From CAZGSN01 sp964371655 (GTDB lineage Bacteria > Desulfobacterota > Binatia > HRBIN30): a DNA stretch of 64,000 nucleotides. The notes under the pieces were generated by a model. That model worked only from the letters and a program-made list of their open reading frames with translations. It ran no database searches and was not told the origin of the DNA. A program made the translations under genes and the position numbers. Positions 26,462 to 34,887 of the stretch are shown in pieces. Location of the stretch: positions 34,863 to 98,862 of the forward strand of contig CAYJOD010000015.1 of assembly GCA_964371655.1 (NCBI GenBank), written 5' to 3'. The number at the start of each line of letters is the position of its first letter. Position 1 is the stretch's first letter.

Positions 26462-27619
26462 ATGAAGGAAGGACAGCATCCTGCTCAGGACCCAGACCTC
26501 GGGACGCCGCGTTCCGTGTGGGTCACCGGCATCGGCGTGGTCTCGCCTCTGGGCAACTCGGTGCACGATATCAGCGAACGCTTTGCCGCCGGTGAAACGG
26601 CGGTGGTGTCGCTGTCCGAGCCTGCGGGCCGATTTGGTGCCAGCGTCGAATCCATCCCGCTCGATCTCGTGCCGTCGCCGGCGCGTAGTCATCTCGGCCG
26701 TCTCGATCGCTTCTGCCGGCTGCTGTTGTCGGCGGCTTTCTCCGCGGTCGATGCGGCGAAGATCGAGATCTCACCGGCTATCGCGCCGCGCGTCGGACTG
26801 TCGGTCGGGACCGCCTTGGGCTGCTTGCTGACCAATGCCGAATACAACCAGAAGCTCGTCGAGCAAGGTGCGGCGGCAGCGAGCCCGCGCCTGTTCGCGT
26901 ACACGGTGTCGAGTGCCGCGGCCGGCGAGCTGTCGATCGCGCTCGGCATCAAAGGGCCGAACGTGACGGCGCATCAGGGCTTCGCGGCCGGGCTTGGGGC
27001 GGTCGGCTACGGGTTCGACCTCATCCGCATGGGCAAGGCCGACGTCGTGCTCGCTGGCGGCGTTGATGCGCTGGGTCCGGCGTTGACGCAGGGATTCGAC
27101 GCCATGGGCTTGTTGAAGATGACACCCGGCGCGCTGCCGTTTCGGGATGAGATTCCCGGCCTCTACCCGTCGGAGGGTGCGGCCGTGCTCGTCTTGGAAG
27201 ACGCCGTGCACGCGCGCCGACGCGGTGCCGAGCCGATGGCGGTGGTCAAGGGTTACGCGTGCGGCTTCGAGCCAACGCTGACGCAGCGCGACCGACAAGC
27301 GACGGCATTATGCGAGACCATGCGTCGGGCTCTCGATCGCAGTGCCGTCGCGCCCGTCGCGATCGAATCGGTTTTCACCAGTGCCCACGCGACGGCCGTC
27401 GATGCGGTGGAGTTAGCTGCCATCACGGCGGTTCTCGGCCGCCCGCGCGTTTTCGCTCCGAAGCAGGCGTGGGGAGAATGCTTCGCGGCGCACGGGGTCT
27501 TGTCGACGGCGCTGGCGGTGGGAATGATGGGTTCGACAAGCAGCCCGCGCCTCGCCCTGATTCACGCGCTTTGCTATTCCGGCCCCACCGTCGCGCTGGT
27601 CATCGGTCGCGAGGAGTAA
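26462..27619 (+). CDS. Cys-less ketosynthase, chain-length-factor-like (KS beta 1)
   Basis: 385 residues from the ATG at 26462; a GTG at 26441 is an alternative. It has the ketosynthase fold signature (VWVTGIGVVSPLGNSVHDIS, VVLAGGVDALGPALTQGFDA, YPSEGAAVLVLEDAVHARRR), but the active-site Cys is replaced: NVTAHQGFAAGLGAVGYGF aligns with xVSxxxACASGTHAVGLA and puts Phe at the Cys position. The HGTGT motif is AHATAVD (His kept) and IGHTLA is GECFAA (His lost). This is what is expected of a chain-length factor or decarboxylating partner rather than a condensing subunit. It follows the active ketosynthase and is only 7 bp from the radical SAM gene, so it is part of the operon. Confidence 0.85.
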   Translation: MKEGQHPAQDPDLGTPRSVWVTGIGVVSPLGNSVHDISERFAAGETAVVSLSEPAGRFGASVESIPLDLVPSPARSHLGRLDRFCRLLLSAAFSAVDAAKIEISPAIAPRVGLSVGTALGCLLTNAEYNQKLVEQGAAAASPRLFAYTVSSAAAGELSIALGIKGPNVTAHQGFAAGLGAVGYGFDLIRMGKADVVLAGGVDALGPALTQGFDAMGLLKMTPGALPFRDEIPGLYPSEGAAVLVLEDAVHARRRGAEPMAVVKGYACGFEPTLTQRDRQATALCETMRRALDRSAVAPVAIESVFTSAHATAVDAVELAAITAVLGRPRVFAPKQAWGECFAAHGVLSTALAVGMMGSTSSPRLALIHALCYSGPTVALVIGREE

Positions 27620-27626
27620 AGCCTAC

Positions 27627-29012
27627 ATGCCCCGCGCGCTCACCGTCCTGCTGATCTCGGCCAATACCGAGAAGCTTCCCGACCCGGTCTTCCCGCTCGG
27701 GGCTGCGTACATGGCCGCGGTTGCGGAGCGACACGGTCATCACGTCGACACTCTCGATTTATGTTTTCTCGGAGCCCTGCGTCCGGCGCTGGACGACAAG
27801 ATTCGCGATACCGCGCCGGACGTCGTCGCCATTTCGCTGCGCAATCTCGACTCGTCGGCCTATCCGCTCAACACGTCGTACATCGACGACTACTCTTGCC
27901 TGGTCGACGCGATCCGCGAGCTCAGCGCTGCGCCGATCGTCCTTGGTGGCCCGGGGTTCACCATCATGCCGACCACCATTCTGGAACACCTGCACGCCGA
28001 CGTCGGCGTCGTTGGCGAAGGCGAAGCGGCGTTTCCGTGGATCCTCGAGCGCCTGGCGGAAGGTGTGGCGCTCGTCTCCAACAATGAGTTCCGCTGTGAG
28101 CCGCACGGCTCCGGGGTCTTGGTGACTCCGGTGATGCGCATCAAGCATCTCGATATCACCGGTCTCCCGATGCGCCAGCGTTTCGACTTCCAGACCTACT
28201 ACGAGCGCGGCGGCGCCTTGAATATCCAGACCAAGCGCGGCTGCTACTTTGAGTGTATCTTCTGCAGCTACCCGCTCATCGAAGGCTCGAAGGTGCGCAT
28301 GCGCTCGGCGACCGGCGTCGTCGATGAGATCCAGCAGATGCGCGAGGAGCACCAGGTGCGCCATTGGTTCTTCGTCGACAACATCTTCAACATGCCGATC
28401 CGCCACGCCAAGGAGATCTGCGAGGAGATCGCGGCGCGCGATCTCGACATCGAGTGGTCCGGCTATCTCAACCCGAAGTTCATCGACGATGAGCTGTGCG
28501 CCTTGATGGCGCGCTCGGGTTGCAAGGCGATCGAGTTCGGTACCGACTCCGGTGCAGCGACGATGATCGCGAGCTTGAAGAAGGAGTTCGACCCCGACGA
28601 TTTGCGCGCGTCCTCGGCGCTCTGCCACAAGCATGGTCTCAAGTTCTGTCACAGCCTCATTTTCGGCGGTCCCGGGGAGACCGACGCCTCCGTCGACGAG
28701 ACCATCGCCGTGATGGAGGAGGTGAAGCCGACGGCCGTGATTGCCATGACCGGCATCCGCATCCTGCCGGGCACCGAAATGGTGGACATCGCTCTGCGCG
28801 ATGGGCAGATCGATGCCGACGACAACCTCCTGCATCCGAAATTCTATATCGCGCCGAGTCTCGGCGACGAGCTCATCGACCGTATCGACTCCTACGCCCG
28901 CGCCCACTCCAATTGGATCGTGCCGGGAAAAGGCATCAAGACCAACGTGCAAGTTCTGCAGCGTCTGCGCGAGCGCAAGATCAAGGGACAACTGTGGCGG
29001 TTGCTGCACTGA
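27627..29012 (+). CDS. B12-binding radical SAM enzyme of the lipid/polyketide cluster
   Basis: 461 residues. N-terminal cobalamin-binding-like domain (~1-150): VLLISANTEKLPDPVFPLGA, DVVAISLRNLDSSAYPLNTS, IVLGGPGFTIMPTTILEHL and VGVVGEGEAAFPWILERL. The DxHxxG His ligand motif is not evident, so B12 may bind base-off without it. The radical SAM domain begins with NIQTKRGCYFECIFCSYPLI (CxxxCxxC, 4Fe-4S cluster ligands) and continues with EFGTDSGAATMIASLKKEFD and HSLIFGGPGETDASVDETI. Related B12-radical SAM proteins are found in bacterial lipid gene clusters and among candidates for ladderane synthesis in anammox bacteria. The reaction could be methylation, cyclisation or C-C bond formation on an acyl chain. 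A GAGGAG ribosome site lies 10 nt upstream. Confidence 0.88.
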   Translation: MPRALTVLLISANTEKLPDPVFPLGAAYMAAVAERHGHHVDTLDLCFLGALRPALDDKIRDTAPDVVAISLRNLDSSAYPLNTSYIDDYSCLVDAIRELSAAPIVLGGPGFTIMPTTILEHLHADVGVVGEGEAAFPWILERLAEGVALVSNNEFRCEPHGSGVLVTPVMRIKHLDITGLPMRQRFDFQTYYERGGALNIQTKRGCYFECIFCSYPLIEGSKVRMRSATGVVDEIQQMREEHQVRHWFFVDNIFNMPIRHAKEICEEIAARDLDIEWSGYLNPKFIDDELCALMARSGCKAIEFGTDSGAATMIASLKKEFDPDDLRASSALCHKHGLKFCHSLIFGGPGETDASVDETIAVMEEVKPTAVIAMTGIRILPGTEMVDIALRDGQIDADDNLLHPKFYIAPSLGDELIDRIDSYARAHSNWIVPGKGIKTNVQVLQRLRERKIKGQLWRLLH

Positions 29013-29764
29013 AGGACCTGGGCTTGCAGGGCCGCCGCGTCCTGGTCACCGGCGCGTCGCGTGGCATCGGTGCGGCGACCGCCATCGCCCTGGCCGCCGC
29101 GGGCGCGCGCGTCGCCGTGAACTACGCGCGTTCCGCCGCTGCCGCCGAAGCCATCGCGACGCAGATCCGTGCGGGCGGTGGTGAGGCGCAGACGGTGCAG
29201 GCGGATGTGTCGGATAGGGAGGCGGTGGCGAGCATGTTCGCCGGTATCAAGGAGACGTGGGGCGGCATCGACATCCTGGTCAACAACGCCGCCGTGACTC
29301 ACGACGGATTTCTGATGATGATGCCGGAGAAGGCCTGGGACGAGGTCCTCAACACCAATCTGCGCGGCGCCTTCCTATGCGCGCGGCACGCGCTGCGTTC
29401 GATGATCGCCGCTCGCTGGGGGCGCATCATCAACGTCGTCTCACCCGCCGCCGGGCTCGGGAAGGAAGGCGCGGCGAACTACGCGGCCTCGAAAGGCGGC
29501 TTGTTGAGTATGGGCAAGTCGCTGGCACGCGAGGTCGGGCGCTACGGCATCACGGTCAACGCCGTATGCCCTGGCTTCATCGACACCGACATGATCGCCG
29601 CCATGCCCGCACCAGTTCGCGAGGAGTTTCTGAGGCAGATTCCTCTCGGCAGGTTCGGCGCTGCCGACGACGTCGCCGATACGATCGTCTTCCTGGCGTC
29701 GGAGTGGGGTCGCTACGTGAGCGGCGCGACCTTGACTGTCGACGGTGGTCTGACAATGATCTGA
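28994..29764 (+). CDS. FabG-like 3-oxoacyl-ACP reductase
   Basis: 256 residues, start placed at GTG 28994, which overlaps the radical SAM stop by 19 nt and has AAGGGA 5-6 nt upstream; no in-frame ATG exists nearby. A short-chain dehydrogenase/reductase with cofactor motif VLVTGASRGIGAATAIALAA, the NNAAV strand, the active Ser in IINVVSPAAGLG, Tyr and Lys in NYAASKGGLLSMGKSL and C-terminal RYVSGATLTVDGGLTMI. It should reduce the beta-keto group of carrier-bound intermediates with NADPH. Translational coupling to the upstream gene supports membership of the cluster. Confidence 0.92.
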   Translation: MAVAALKDLGLQGRRVLVTGASRGIGAATAIALAAAGARVAVNYARSAAAAEAIATQIRAGGGEAQTVQADVSDREAVASMFAGIKETWGGIDILVNNAAVTHDGFLMMMPEKAWDEVLNTNLRGAFLCARHALRSMIAARWGRIINVVSPAAGLGKEGAANYAASKGGLLSMGKSLAREVGRYGITVNAVCPGFIDTDMIAAMPAPVREEFLRQIPLGRFGAADDVADTIVFLASEWGRYVSGATLTVDGGLTMI

Positions 29765-30161
29765 CAGCTTGTGAAAGGATTGCTGAGCTGGAGGAACGCG
29801 CCAGCGTTCGACAACCAGGGCAGGCCTCCGTGCCTGCCCGGCTGCGCAGGCAGAGACGCCTGCGCCACCATGCCAGCAGAGTTTTCACAGCCGCTGAGCC
29901 TTCTGCGGCGCCGGCCCGCAGGCCAATTGCGAGCAAAACAGCGGGTACAGGTGCGCGGGCTTCAGCCCGATCGAACCTAGCTCGCGGTGCTCGCAAACTA
30001 GGTAGGGGCAAAGGAATCGAGGGGCAAAGGGGCAGAGGGAAGACGAGAAGGATCAGGCAAGCTGTCTTCCCATTGCCCCTGACCCCTTTGTCCCTCTGTC
30101 CCTTCGAGTTGTGTAATTTCCGAGCCGTCGTGTTAGTCGGGTGGAACGAGGAGACGGGAAT
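29765..30161. repeat. Repeat-filled spacer before the carrier protein gene
   Basis: Three repeat types follow one another: a CCTGCCCGGCTGCGCAGGCA palindrome at 29806-29890 (copies at 54096-54180 and 60762-60832); a GCGGGCTTCAGCCCG segment at 29920-29985; and a G/A-rich versus C/T-rich inverted repeat at 30000-30112 (GGGGCAAAGGGGCAGAGGGA facing CCCCTTTGTCCCTCTGTCCC). The Shine-Dalgarno site of the carrier protein gene (GAGGAG, 30148-30153) lies at the end. Confidence 0.8.
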
Positions 30162-30422
30162 TTGGAACGAGAAGAAGTGAAGACCCAGCTGAAGCGACTC
30201 ATGGTGGAAGGCTTGAGGCTGGAGGACGTGAAGCCCGAGGATATCCAGGACGCCGAGCCGATCTTTGTGGAAGGACTCGGACTGGATTCGATCGACGCCT
30301 TGGAGCTCGTGGTTCTGGTCGAGGAGCACTTTAGGGTCGCCATTCCCGACGAGGAGGTCGGCAAGCTGGCCTTCGCCTCCGTGAACGCGCTGACGGATTA
30401 TATTATCGCTCAGGCAGCGTAG
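30162..30422 (+). CDS. Acyl carrier protein
   Basis: 86 residues when started at the TTG at 30162, eight nt after GAGGAG; a GTG at 30141 would add seven residues but has no ribosome site. The phosphopantetheine attachment Ser is in VEGLGLDSIDALELVVLVEE, preceded by LKRLMVEGLRLEDVKPEDIQ and followed by FRVAIPDEEVGKLAFASVNA. The sequence resembles the acyl carrier proteins of aryl polyene-type clusters rather than the main fatty-acid AcpP. It carries the growing chain between the two ketosynthase pairs, the reductase and the dehydratase. It lies 24 bp upstream of the second ketosynthase gene. No second carrier protein gene is seen in the window. Confidence 0.9.
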   Translation: MEREEVKTQLKRLMVEGLRLEDVKPEDIQDAEPIFVEGLGLDSIDALELVVLVEEHFRVAIPDEEVGKLAFASVNALTDYIIAQAA

Positions 30423-30446
30423 GGCGTCGCTCGCCCGCGGTGACTT

Positions 30447-31652
30447 ATGTCGGGTGTCGTCATCACCGGTGTCGGGAGCATCAACGCGCTCGGCGTCGGT
30501 GTCGAGGTCTTCGCCGAGAGCCTGCGCGCCGGGCGCTCCGCGATTCGACCGCTGTCTCTGTTCGACACCACGGGTTACCGGACAAAGTTTGCCGCTGAGG
30601 TGGTGAACCTGAACGCGCCCGAATGGCTGCCGCGCAACATCGTCCGCCATGCATCGCGATCCGATCTCCTGGCGCTCATCGCCGCTCAACAAGCGCTGGT
30701 GTCCGCTCATCTCGCCGGTGTTCCGAACCGGGAGCGGATCGGAATCGTTCTCGGTGGGACCACCGGGGGAATGCTGGGCGGTGAGGAGCAGGTTCGGCAG
30801 ATGCTCGTGCAGGGAAGAAGCCGCCCCGCGCGCTTGCTCGTGACTCCAGCATCATCGTCGACGAACCTGATCGCGGCGCACCTCGGTTGCGGCGGCCCAC
30901 GTCTGACGGTGTCGACCGCGTGCTCGTCGGGGAGCAACGCGCTTGGGATTGCCGCGGATTGGATCGGCGCCGGGCGCGCCGAGGCTGTCTTGTGCGGCGG
31001 CGTCGACTCTCTGTGCAAGATGACGTTCTCGGGCTTCAATGCGTTGCAGGCACTGGACACGGTTCCGTGCCGTCCGTTCGATCGGCGTCGTGCCGGTCTC
31101 ACCCTCGGCGAAGGTGCGGCGATGTTTGTGCTGGAGTCGCGCCAGCGCGCCAGCGCCCGTGGTGCCAAGGTGTGGGTCGAGTTCCTGGGATATGGAGTCA
31201 GTGCCGATGCGCACCACCTCACGCACCCCAGCCCCGACGGAGCCGGGGCGCAGCTCGCTTTGAGGCGCGCCCTTGATGAGAGCGGGATCGCGCCGGAGGA
31301 CGTCGACTACGTCAACGCGCACGGTACGGCGACGCCGTTGAATGACAGCATGGAGACCAAGGCGTTGAAGGCCGTGCTCGGCCGCCGCGCCTACGCGATC
31401 CCGGTAAGCTCCACCAAGTCCATGATCGGCCATTGCCTGGCCGCCGCCGGGGCCATCGAGGCGTTGGCCTGTATCATCGCTCTGCGTGACGGATTCGTCC
31501 CACCGACGGCATCTCTCGAAGAACCCGACCCGGAGTGCGATCTGGACTACGTACCGAAGCATTCACGAGCACAGTCGCTGCGTACCGTCGTCTCCAACTC
31601 GTACGGTTTCGGCGGCAACAACACTTCCATCGTTTTGCGGCGGGCGGAGTAA
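30447..31652 (+). CDS. Active-type beta-ketoacyl synthase (KS alpha 2)
   Basis: 401 residues. FabF-type protein with start VVITGVGSINALGVGVEVFA, catalytic Cys159 in LTVSTACSSGSNALGIAADW, first His in VNAHGTATPLNDSMETKALK, second His in STKSMIGHCLAAAGAIEALA and the final SYGFGGNNTSIVLRRAE. All three catalytic residues are present and the C-terminus ends where FabF-like enzymes normally end. It directly follows the carrier protein gene and precedes a second Cys-less ketosynthase, repeating the active/inactive order of the first pair. It presumably catalyses a distinct set of elongations or the priming step. Confidence 0.94.
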   Translation: MSGVVITGVGSINALGVGVEVFAESLRAGRSAIRPLSLFDTTGYRTKFAAEVVNLNAPEWLPRNIVRHASRSDLLALIAAQQALVSAHLAGVPNRERIGIVLGGTTGGMLGGEEQVRQMLVQGRSRPARLLVTPASSSTNLIAAHLGCGGPRLTVSTACSSGSNALGIAADWIGAGRAEAVLCGGVDSLCKMTFSGFNALQALDTVPCRPFDRRRAGLTLGEGAAMFVLESRQRASARGAKVWVEFLGYGVSADAHHLTHPSPDGAGAQLALRRALDESGIAPEDVDYVNAHGTATPLNDSMETKALKAVLGRRAYAIPVSSTKSMIGHCLAAAGAIEALACIIALRDGFVPPTASLEEPDPECDLDYVPKHSRAQSLRTVVSNSYGFGGNNTSIVLRRAE

Positions 31653-31926
31653 GGTGCTGCAGTCTGCCCTCAGGTTGGTATCCGTGATGATTGATGCGCA
31701 CGCACAAGGTGCGGTCGGATGGTCGCGACGATGGTAGTGGGTCAGTTTGATTGTCATTCCGAGCCATCGCAATTTCCGCGGCGAGGAATCTTCCGGGGCC
31801 ACGGTGGGCACGACATTCCACTGCAGATCCCTCGCTTCGCTCGGGATGACATCGAGCGAAAATATCAAACAAACCCACCACTCAACCATGTCGGTCCTCC
31901 GCGGTTCGACGGGGAGCCCTGATCTG
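31653..31926. repeat. ATTCCGAGC-type inverted repeat
   Basis: Positions 31735-31885 hold a long palindrome whose outer arms are GTGGGTCAGTTTGATTGTCA and ATCAAACAAACCCACCACTC and whose inner part matches 11955-12110 (TTCCGAGC, GAGGAATCTTCC, GATCCCTCGCTTCGCTCGGG). It inflates the open frame of the next gene upstream of its likely start. Confidence 0.85.
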
Positions 31927-33156
31927 ATGGCCGATAGCTGTAACGAAGTCGTGATCACCGGCCTCGGGGTTGTCAGCCCGATCGGTGTCGGCAAGCAGGC
32001 ATTCTGGTCGGCGCTGTGTGCGGGGAAGTCTGGAATCAAGCCGGACACGACGACACCATCGCGGTTGCGCGCGGCGATAGCTGATTTCTCGGCGCGCGAG
32101 TTTGTTCATTCGCCGAACCTCAGGCGCGCCGATGACCTGTCGCGGATGATTGTCGCGTCGGCACGCATGGCGGTCGACGATGCCGGGCTCGATCTCGCCA
32201 AGCTGCCGCCGGAGCGGGTCGGCGTCGTGGTTGGATCGGCGCTCGGTGCCGTTGGCGATTCGGTGCAGTATCTCGACAAGCTTTTTTCCAAAGGCCCGGC
32301 TGCTGCCAGTCCGATGCTGTTCCCCAACCTCGTCGTGAATGCGGCGGCGAGCTACGTCGCCATGGAGCTCGGTGCGACCGGGGCGAACTTCACGGTGGGC
32401 GACGGTGAGGTTTGCGGCGAACAGGCGATTGCGTTGGCCTTGGCCACGATTCGCGCCGGGCGTGCCGATGTCGTTGTCGCCGGCGGCGGCGATGATTTCC
32501 TGGCCGCGATCGTCGAGCACACGTACCGCAAGTTCCGCGCTCTGGCGGGCCAGCGCGGCGGCGCGGCGTGGTGCAGTCCGTACGATCGCGATCGCAGCGG
32601 TGTGGTGCTCGGTCAGGGTGCGGCCATGCTCGTGCTCGAGTCGGCCGCGCACGCGCGGCGTCGCGCGCCGCGAACGTATGCCACGCTGCGAGAATCCCTA
32701 CAGCTGTCGATGTCATCGCCGCCGTTCGATTGGCCGCACGACGTGGCGGCGGCCGCGCCTTTGTTGCAGCGCTTCGTGGTCACGCAGCCCGGGAGGACCG
32801 GAATCGATTTGGTGCTCGGCAACGCCAACTCGTCGCGTCGTCTCGACGCGTGCGTCTTGGCCCTCGCCGAAGGCTTAGCACCGCGAGACGGCAGTCTTTG
32901 GATCAGCTCGATCAAGGGCGCGATCGGCGAGTTCGGCGCCGCCGGAGCCCTGTCGATGGTCGCGGCCTGCCTGGCTTTGCACGAGGGAGTGGTGCCGCCG
33001 CTCTGCAATCTGCGCCATCCCGATAGCGGTGGTCCACTGCGCTTCGCCGCACCCACGGCGCAGGCCGCGCCCCTCGAGCGCGTTCTTACCCTTGGTGTCG
33101 CGCGTGGAGGTGCGGCTATTGCGCTTCTCTTGGAGTCCGCGGAAAGTGCGCGGTAG
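31927..33156 (+). CDS. Cys-less ketosynthase, chain-length-factor-like (KS beta 2)
   Basis: 409 residues from the ATG at 31927; the longer frame from 31747 is repeat sequence. The fold signature is kept (EVVITGLGVVSPIGVGKQAF, VVVAGGGDDFLAAIVEHTYR, GVVLGQGAAMLVLESAAHAR), but the nucleophile region reads FTVGDGEVCGEQAIALALA, which places Glu where Cys is expected. The HGTGT segment is GNANSSRRLD (His lost) and IGH is IGEFGAAG (His to Glu). All three catalytic residues are therefore replaced. A Cys-to-Gln or Glu change is known in decarboxylating or chain-length-determining ketosynthase homologues. It should pair with the product of 30447-31652. Confidence 0.85.
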   Translation: MADSCNEVVITGLGVVSPIGVGKQAFWSALCAGKSGIKPDTTTPSRLRAAIADFSAREFVHSPNLRRADDLSRMIVASARMAVDDAGLDLAKLPPERVGVVVGSALGAVGDSVQYLDKLFSKGPAAASPMLFPNLVVNAAASYVAMELGATGANFTVGDGEVCGEQAIALALATIRAGRADVVVAGGGDDFLAAIVEHTYRKFRALAGQRGGAAWCSPYDRDRSGVVLGQGAAMLVLESAAHARRRAPRTYATLRESLQLSMSSPPFDWPHDVAAAAPLLQRFVVTQPGRTGIDLVLGNANSSRRLDACVLALAEGLAPRDGSLWISSIKGAIGEFGAAGALSMVAACLALHEGVVPPLCNLRHPDSGGPLRFAAPTAQAAPLERVLTLGVARGGAAIALLLESAESAR

Positions 33157-33593
33157 TGGGAGCCGCTGTGGTGAATTGTGGATTTGTGGAACCAAGGGTG
33201 CATTTGTCTCCAGGCGATCGCCCTCACCCCGGCCCTCTCCCAGAGAGACTGTCGATAAAGTCGCGTAGGGCCGGTTGTACCGGCCGGTCGGGTGGAAAAT
33301 ACGGCCGGCACAGCCGGCCCTACGAGGCGGCACGAAACTCGCGCACCCGCTACGCCGGAGAAAATCGACAGTCTCCAGAGGGAGAGGGGGGAAGACAAGC
33401 TCCCCTCTCCCTCTGGGAGTGTCGATTTTCTCCGCAACAGGCCGTCGCTCGGAGAATGGAAAACAGGAAACCGGAAACCGAAAATGGAAAACCGGCCTTT
33501 CTATCTAAGCATCGCCCAGTTTCCGGTTTCCTGTTTTCCGTTTCCTGTTTTCCATTCGGATTTATCGACAGTCTCCTCTGGGAGAGAGTTGAG
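33157..33593. repeat. Nested repeats upstream of the lolA-like gene
   Basis: A 430-bp mosaic: part of a two-hairpin arm (~33220), a GGGCCGGC element at 33260-33360 that is the reverse complement of 6748-6850, a GGGAGAGGGG stretch, and an AACAGGAAACC palindrome at 33448-33575. The sequence TATCGACAGTCTC or its complement marks the joins. The mosaic runs right up to the presumed start of the next gene. Confidence 0.85.
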
Positions 33594-34262
33594 GTGAGGG
33601 TTCCGAGGTCGGTGCAAGCTAGCGGCGCTAGGATCCAGTTCCTCATCGCCTTGCTCATCCTAGGTGCAAGCCTCGTCGCGCGCGCCGCTCATGGCGAAGC
33701 GCTTTGTCGCGACACCGAGAGCTGTCTGCGCGTGGTCGAGTCGAAGCAAAGCGCTACCGAGGTCATGAGCGCGCACTTCGAGCAGAGCAAGCACCTGAGC
33801 CTGATGACCGAGCCGCTGGTGAGCCGCGGCCGCTTCGCGTTTCGACGGCCCGATCAAGTCCTCTGGGAAGTGGAGGAGCCGCCGCTGACGATCCGCATCG
33901 ATCGCAGTGGGCTGCATCTTCCCGATCTGCCGGGCGTGAAGGAAGAAGGCGCCGCGATGGCGCCGTTCGGGCAGATGCTGCGCGATCTTTCGGGTTTGTT
34001 CACGGGATCGCTGTCTGGGCTGCAGCGCGGCTTCGAGGTCGATGCGACGCCGGCGGTGGACGGTGTCGACGTGCAACTGCGCCCCAAGGCCGAGCAGTGG
34101 CGGCGCATGTTCACCGTCGTCGCCGTCTCCTTTCGCGGTACCGACCTCATGATCGCCTCTCTGCGTTTGCAGGAGGCGCTCGGCGATCGCCTCGAAATCG
34201 TCTTCTCGGAGGTGCACCGCAACGACGCGGTCGCCGCGGCCGCGATTCCGACGGCGCCATGA
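33594..34262 (+). CDS. LolA-like periplasmic lipoprotein carrier
   Basis: About 222 residues. No ATG is available: GTG 33594 (preceded by GGGAGAGA) is taken, GTG 33612 is an alternative, and everything upstream is repeat DNA. A signal peptide follows (IQFLIALLILGASLVARAAH). The mature part resembles LolA: SATEVMSAHFEQSKHLSLMT, EPLVSRGRFAFRRPDQVLWE, then LTIRIDRSGLHLP. LolA-type proteins ferry lipidated cargo across the periplasm, and LolA homologues are standard members of aryl polyene-type clusters, where they are thought to help move the product to the outer membrane. The start codon assignment is uncertain. Confidence 0.75.
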   Translation: MRVPRSVQASGARIQFLIALLILGASLVARAAHGEALCRDTESCLRVVESKQSATEVMSAHFEQSKHLSLMTEPLVSRGRFAFRRPDQVLWEVEEPPLTIRIDRSGLHLPDLPGVKEEGAAMAPFGQMLRDLSGLFTGSLSGLQRGFEVDATPAVDGVDVQLRPKAEQWRRMFTVVAVSFRGTDLMIASLRLQEALGDRLEIVFSEVHRNDAVAAAAIPTAP

Positions 34263-34470
34263 AGCCGAAGACGTCATCGCGAGTTACGCTCGCAACCGAA
34301 GCGGCGCCGGTATTTGAAAGCCCTCCCTCTCCCGCAATACCTGCGGGAGAGGGTAGGGGTGAGGGACCCTTCGATTGGTGCAACCGATCCGACGGCCCTC
34401 ACCCTAACCCTCTCCCGCGCCGGAATTGGCGCGGGCGAGGGGAGCTTGCCTGGCAACTGAGGTTTCCGCC
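34263..34470. repeat. Full two-hairpin repeat in operon
   Basis: Positions 34321-34451 are a complete two-hairpin element (CTCTCCCGCAATACCTGCGG, spacer, CTCTCCCGCGCCGGAATTGG with its GCGCGGGCGAGGGG arm). The second hairpin is identical to 1265-1329. It separates two genes of the same operon and could attenuate downstream expression (inference). Confidence 0.85.
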
Positions 34471-34887
34471 ATGAAGTCGCCGTTGCCGCATCAGTATCCG
34501 TTCCTACTTCTCGATCGTGTCGTCGAGGTGGAGAAAGGACGTGGTGCGCTTGCGATCAAGAACCTCACGCTTGTGGATCCGCTCATCGACGGCGAAGGCC
34601 GAATCGCCGCGGCCTTACTCGCTGAAGCAATGGCGCAGTGCTCCGGCGCGGCGCTCGCCGCGATGCGCCCGGGAGCGATGGCCGTGCTCGCCAGCGTCGA
34701 CCGCTTTCGCTGCAGGCCTGCGATCATGGCGGGGAGTCGGCTGGAAGTGCGCGCCCGTATCGCCCGTGTGTTCGGAAAGTCTGTGAAGGCTCGTTGCGTG
34801 ATTCGCGTCGAGCATCGGATTTGCGCGGCGGGTGAGATCATCTTGCAGTTCGTCGATGCGATCGGCCCCGGAGTCGACGCGGCATGA
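34471..34887 (+). CDS. FabZ-like hotdog dehydratase
   Basis: 138 residues from the ATG at 34471 (GAGG eight nt upstream); the frame is open from 34426 but that part is repeat. The family motif with catalytic His is LPHQYPFLLLDRVVEVEKGR and the partner Glu is in IAAALLAEAMAQCSGAALAA, so both active-site residues are kept. Length fits FabZ and the dehydratases of polyene clusters. It should dehydrate 3-hydroxyacyl-ACP to the trans-2-enoyl-ACP. As no enoyl reductase is present in the cluster, the double bonds may persist, which would give a polyene (inference). Its stop overlaps the next start (ATGA). Confidence 0.88.
   Translation: MKSPLPHQYPFLLLDRVVEVEKGRGALAIKNLTLVDPLIDGEGRIAAALLAEAMAQCSGAALAAMRPGAMAVLASVDRFRCRPAIMAGSRLEVRARIARVFGKSVKARCVIRVEHRICAAGEIILQFVDAIGPGVDAA

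Noticed and set aside
27759..29009. Minus-strand 416-codon frame opposite the radical SAM gene
   Set aside because: Typical antisense shadow of a high-GC gene; the plus strand has the CxxxCxxC and B12 motifs.
33156..33593. Coding N-terminal extension of the LolA-like protein
   Set aside because: The DNA belongs to three dispersed repeat families, and the signal peptide begins only after 33612.
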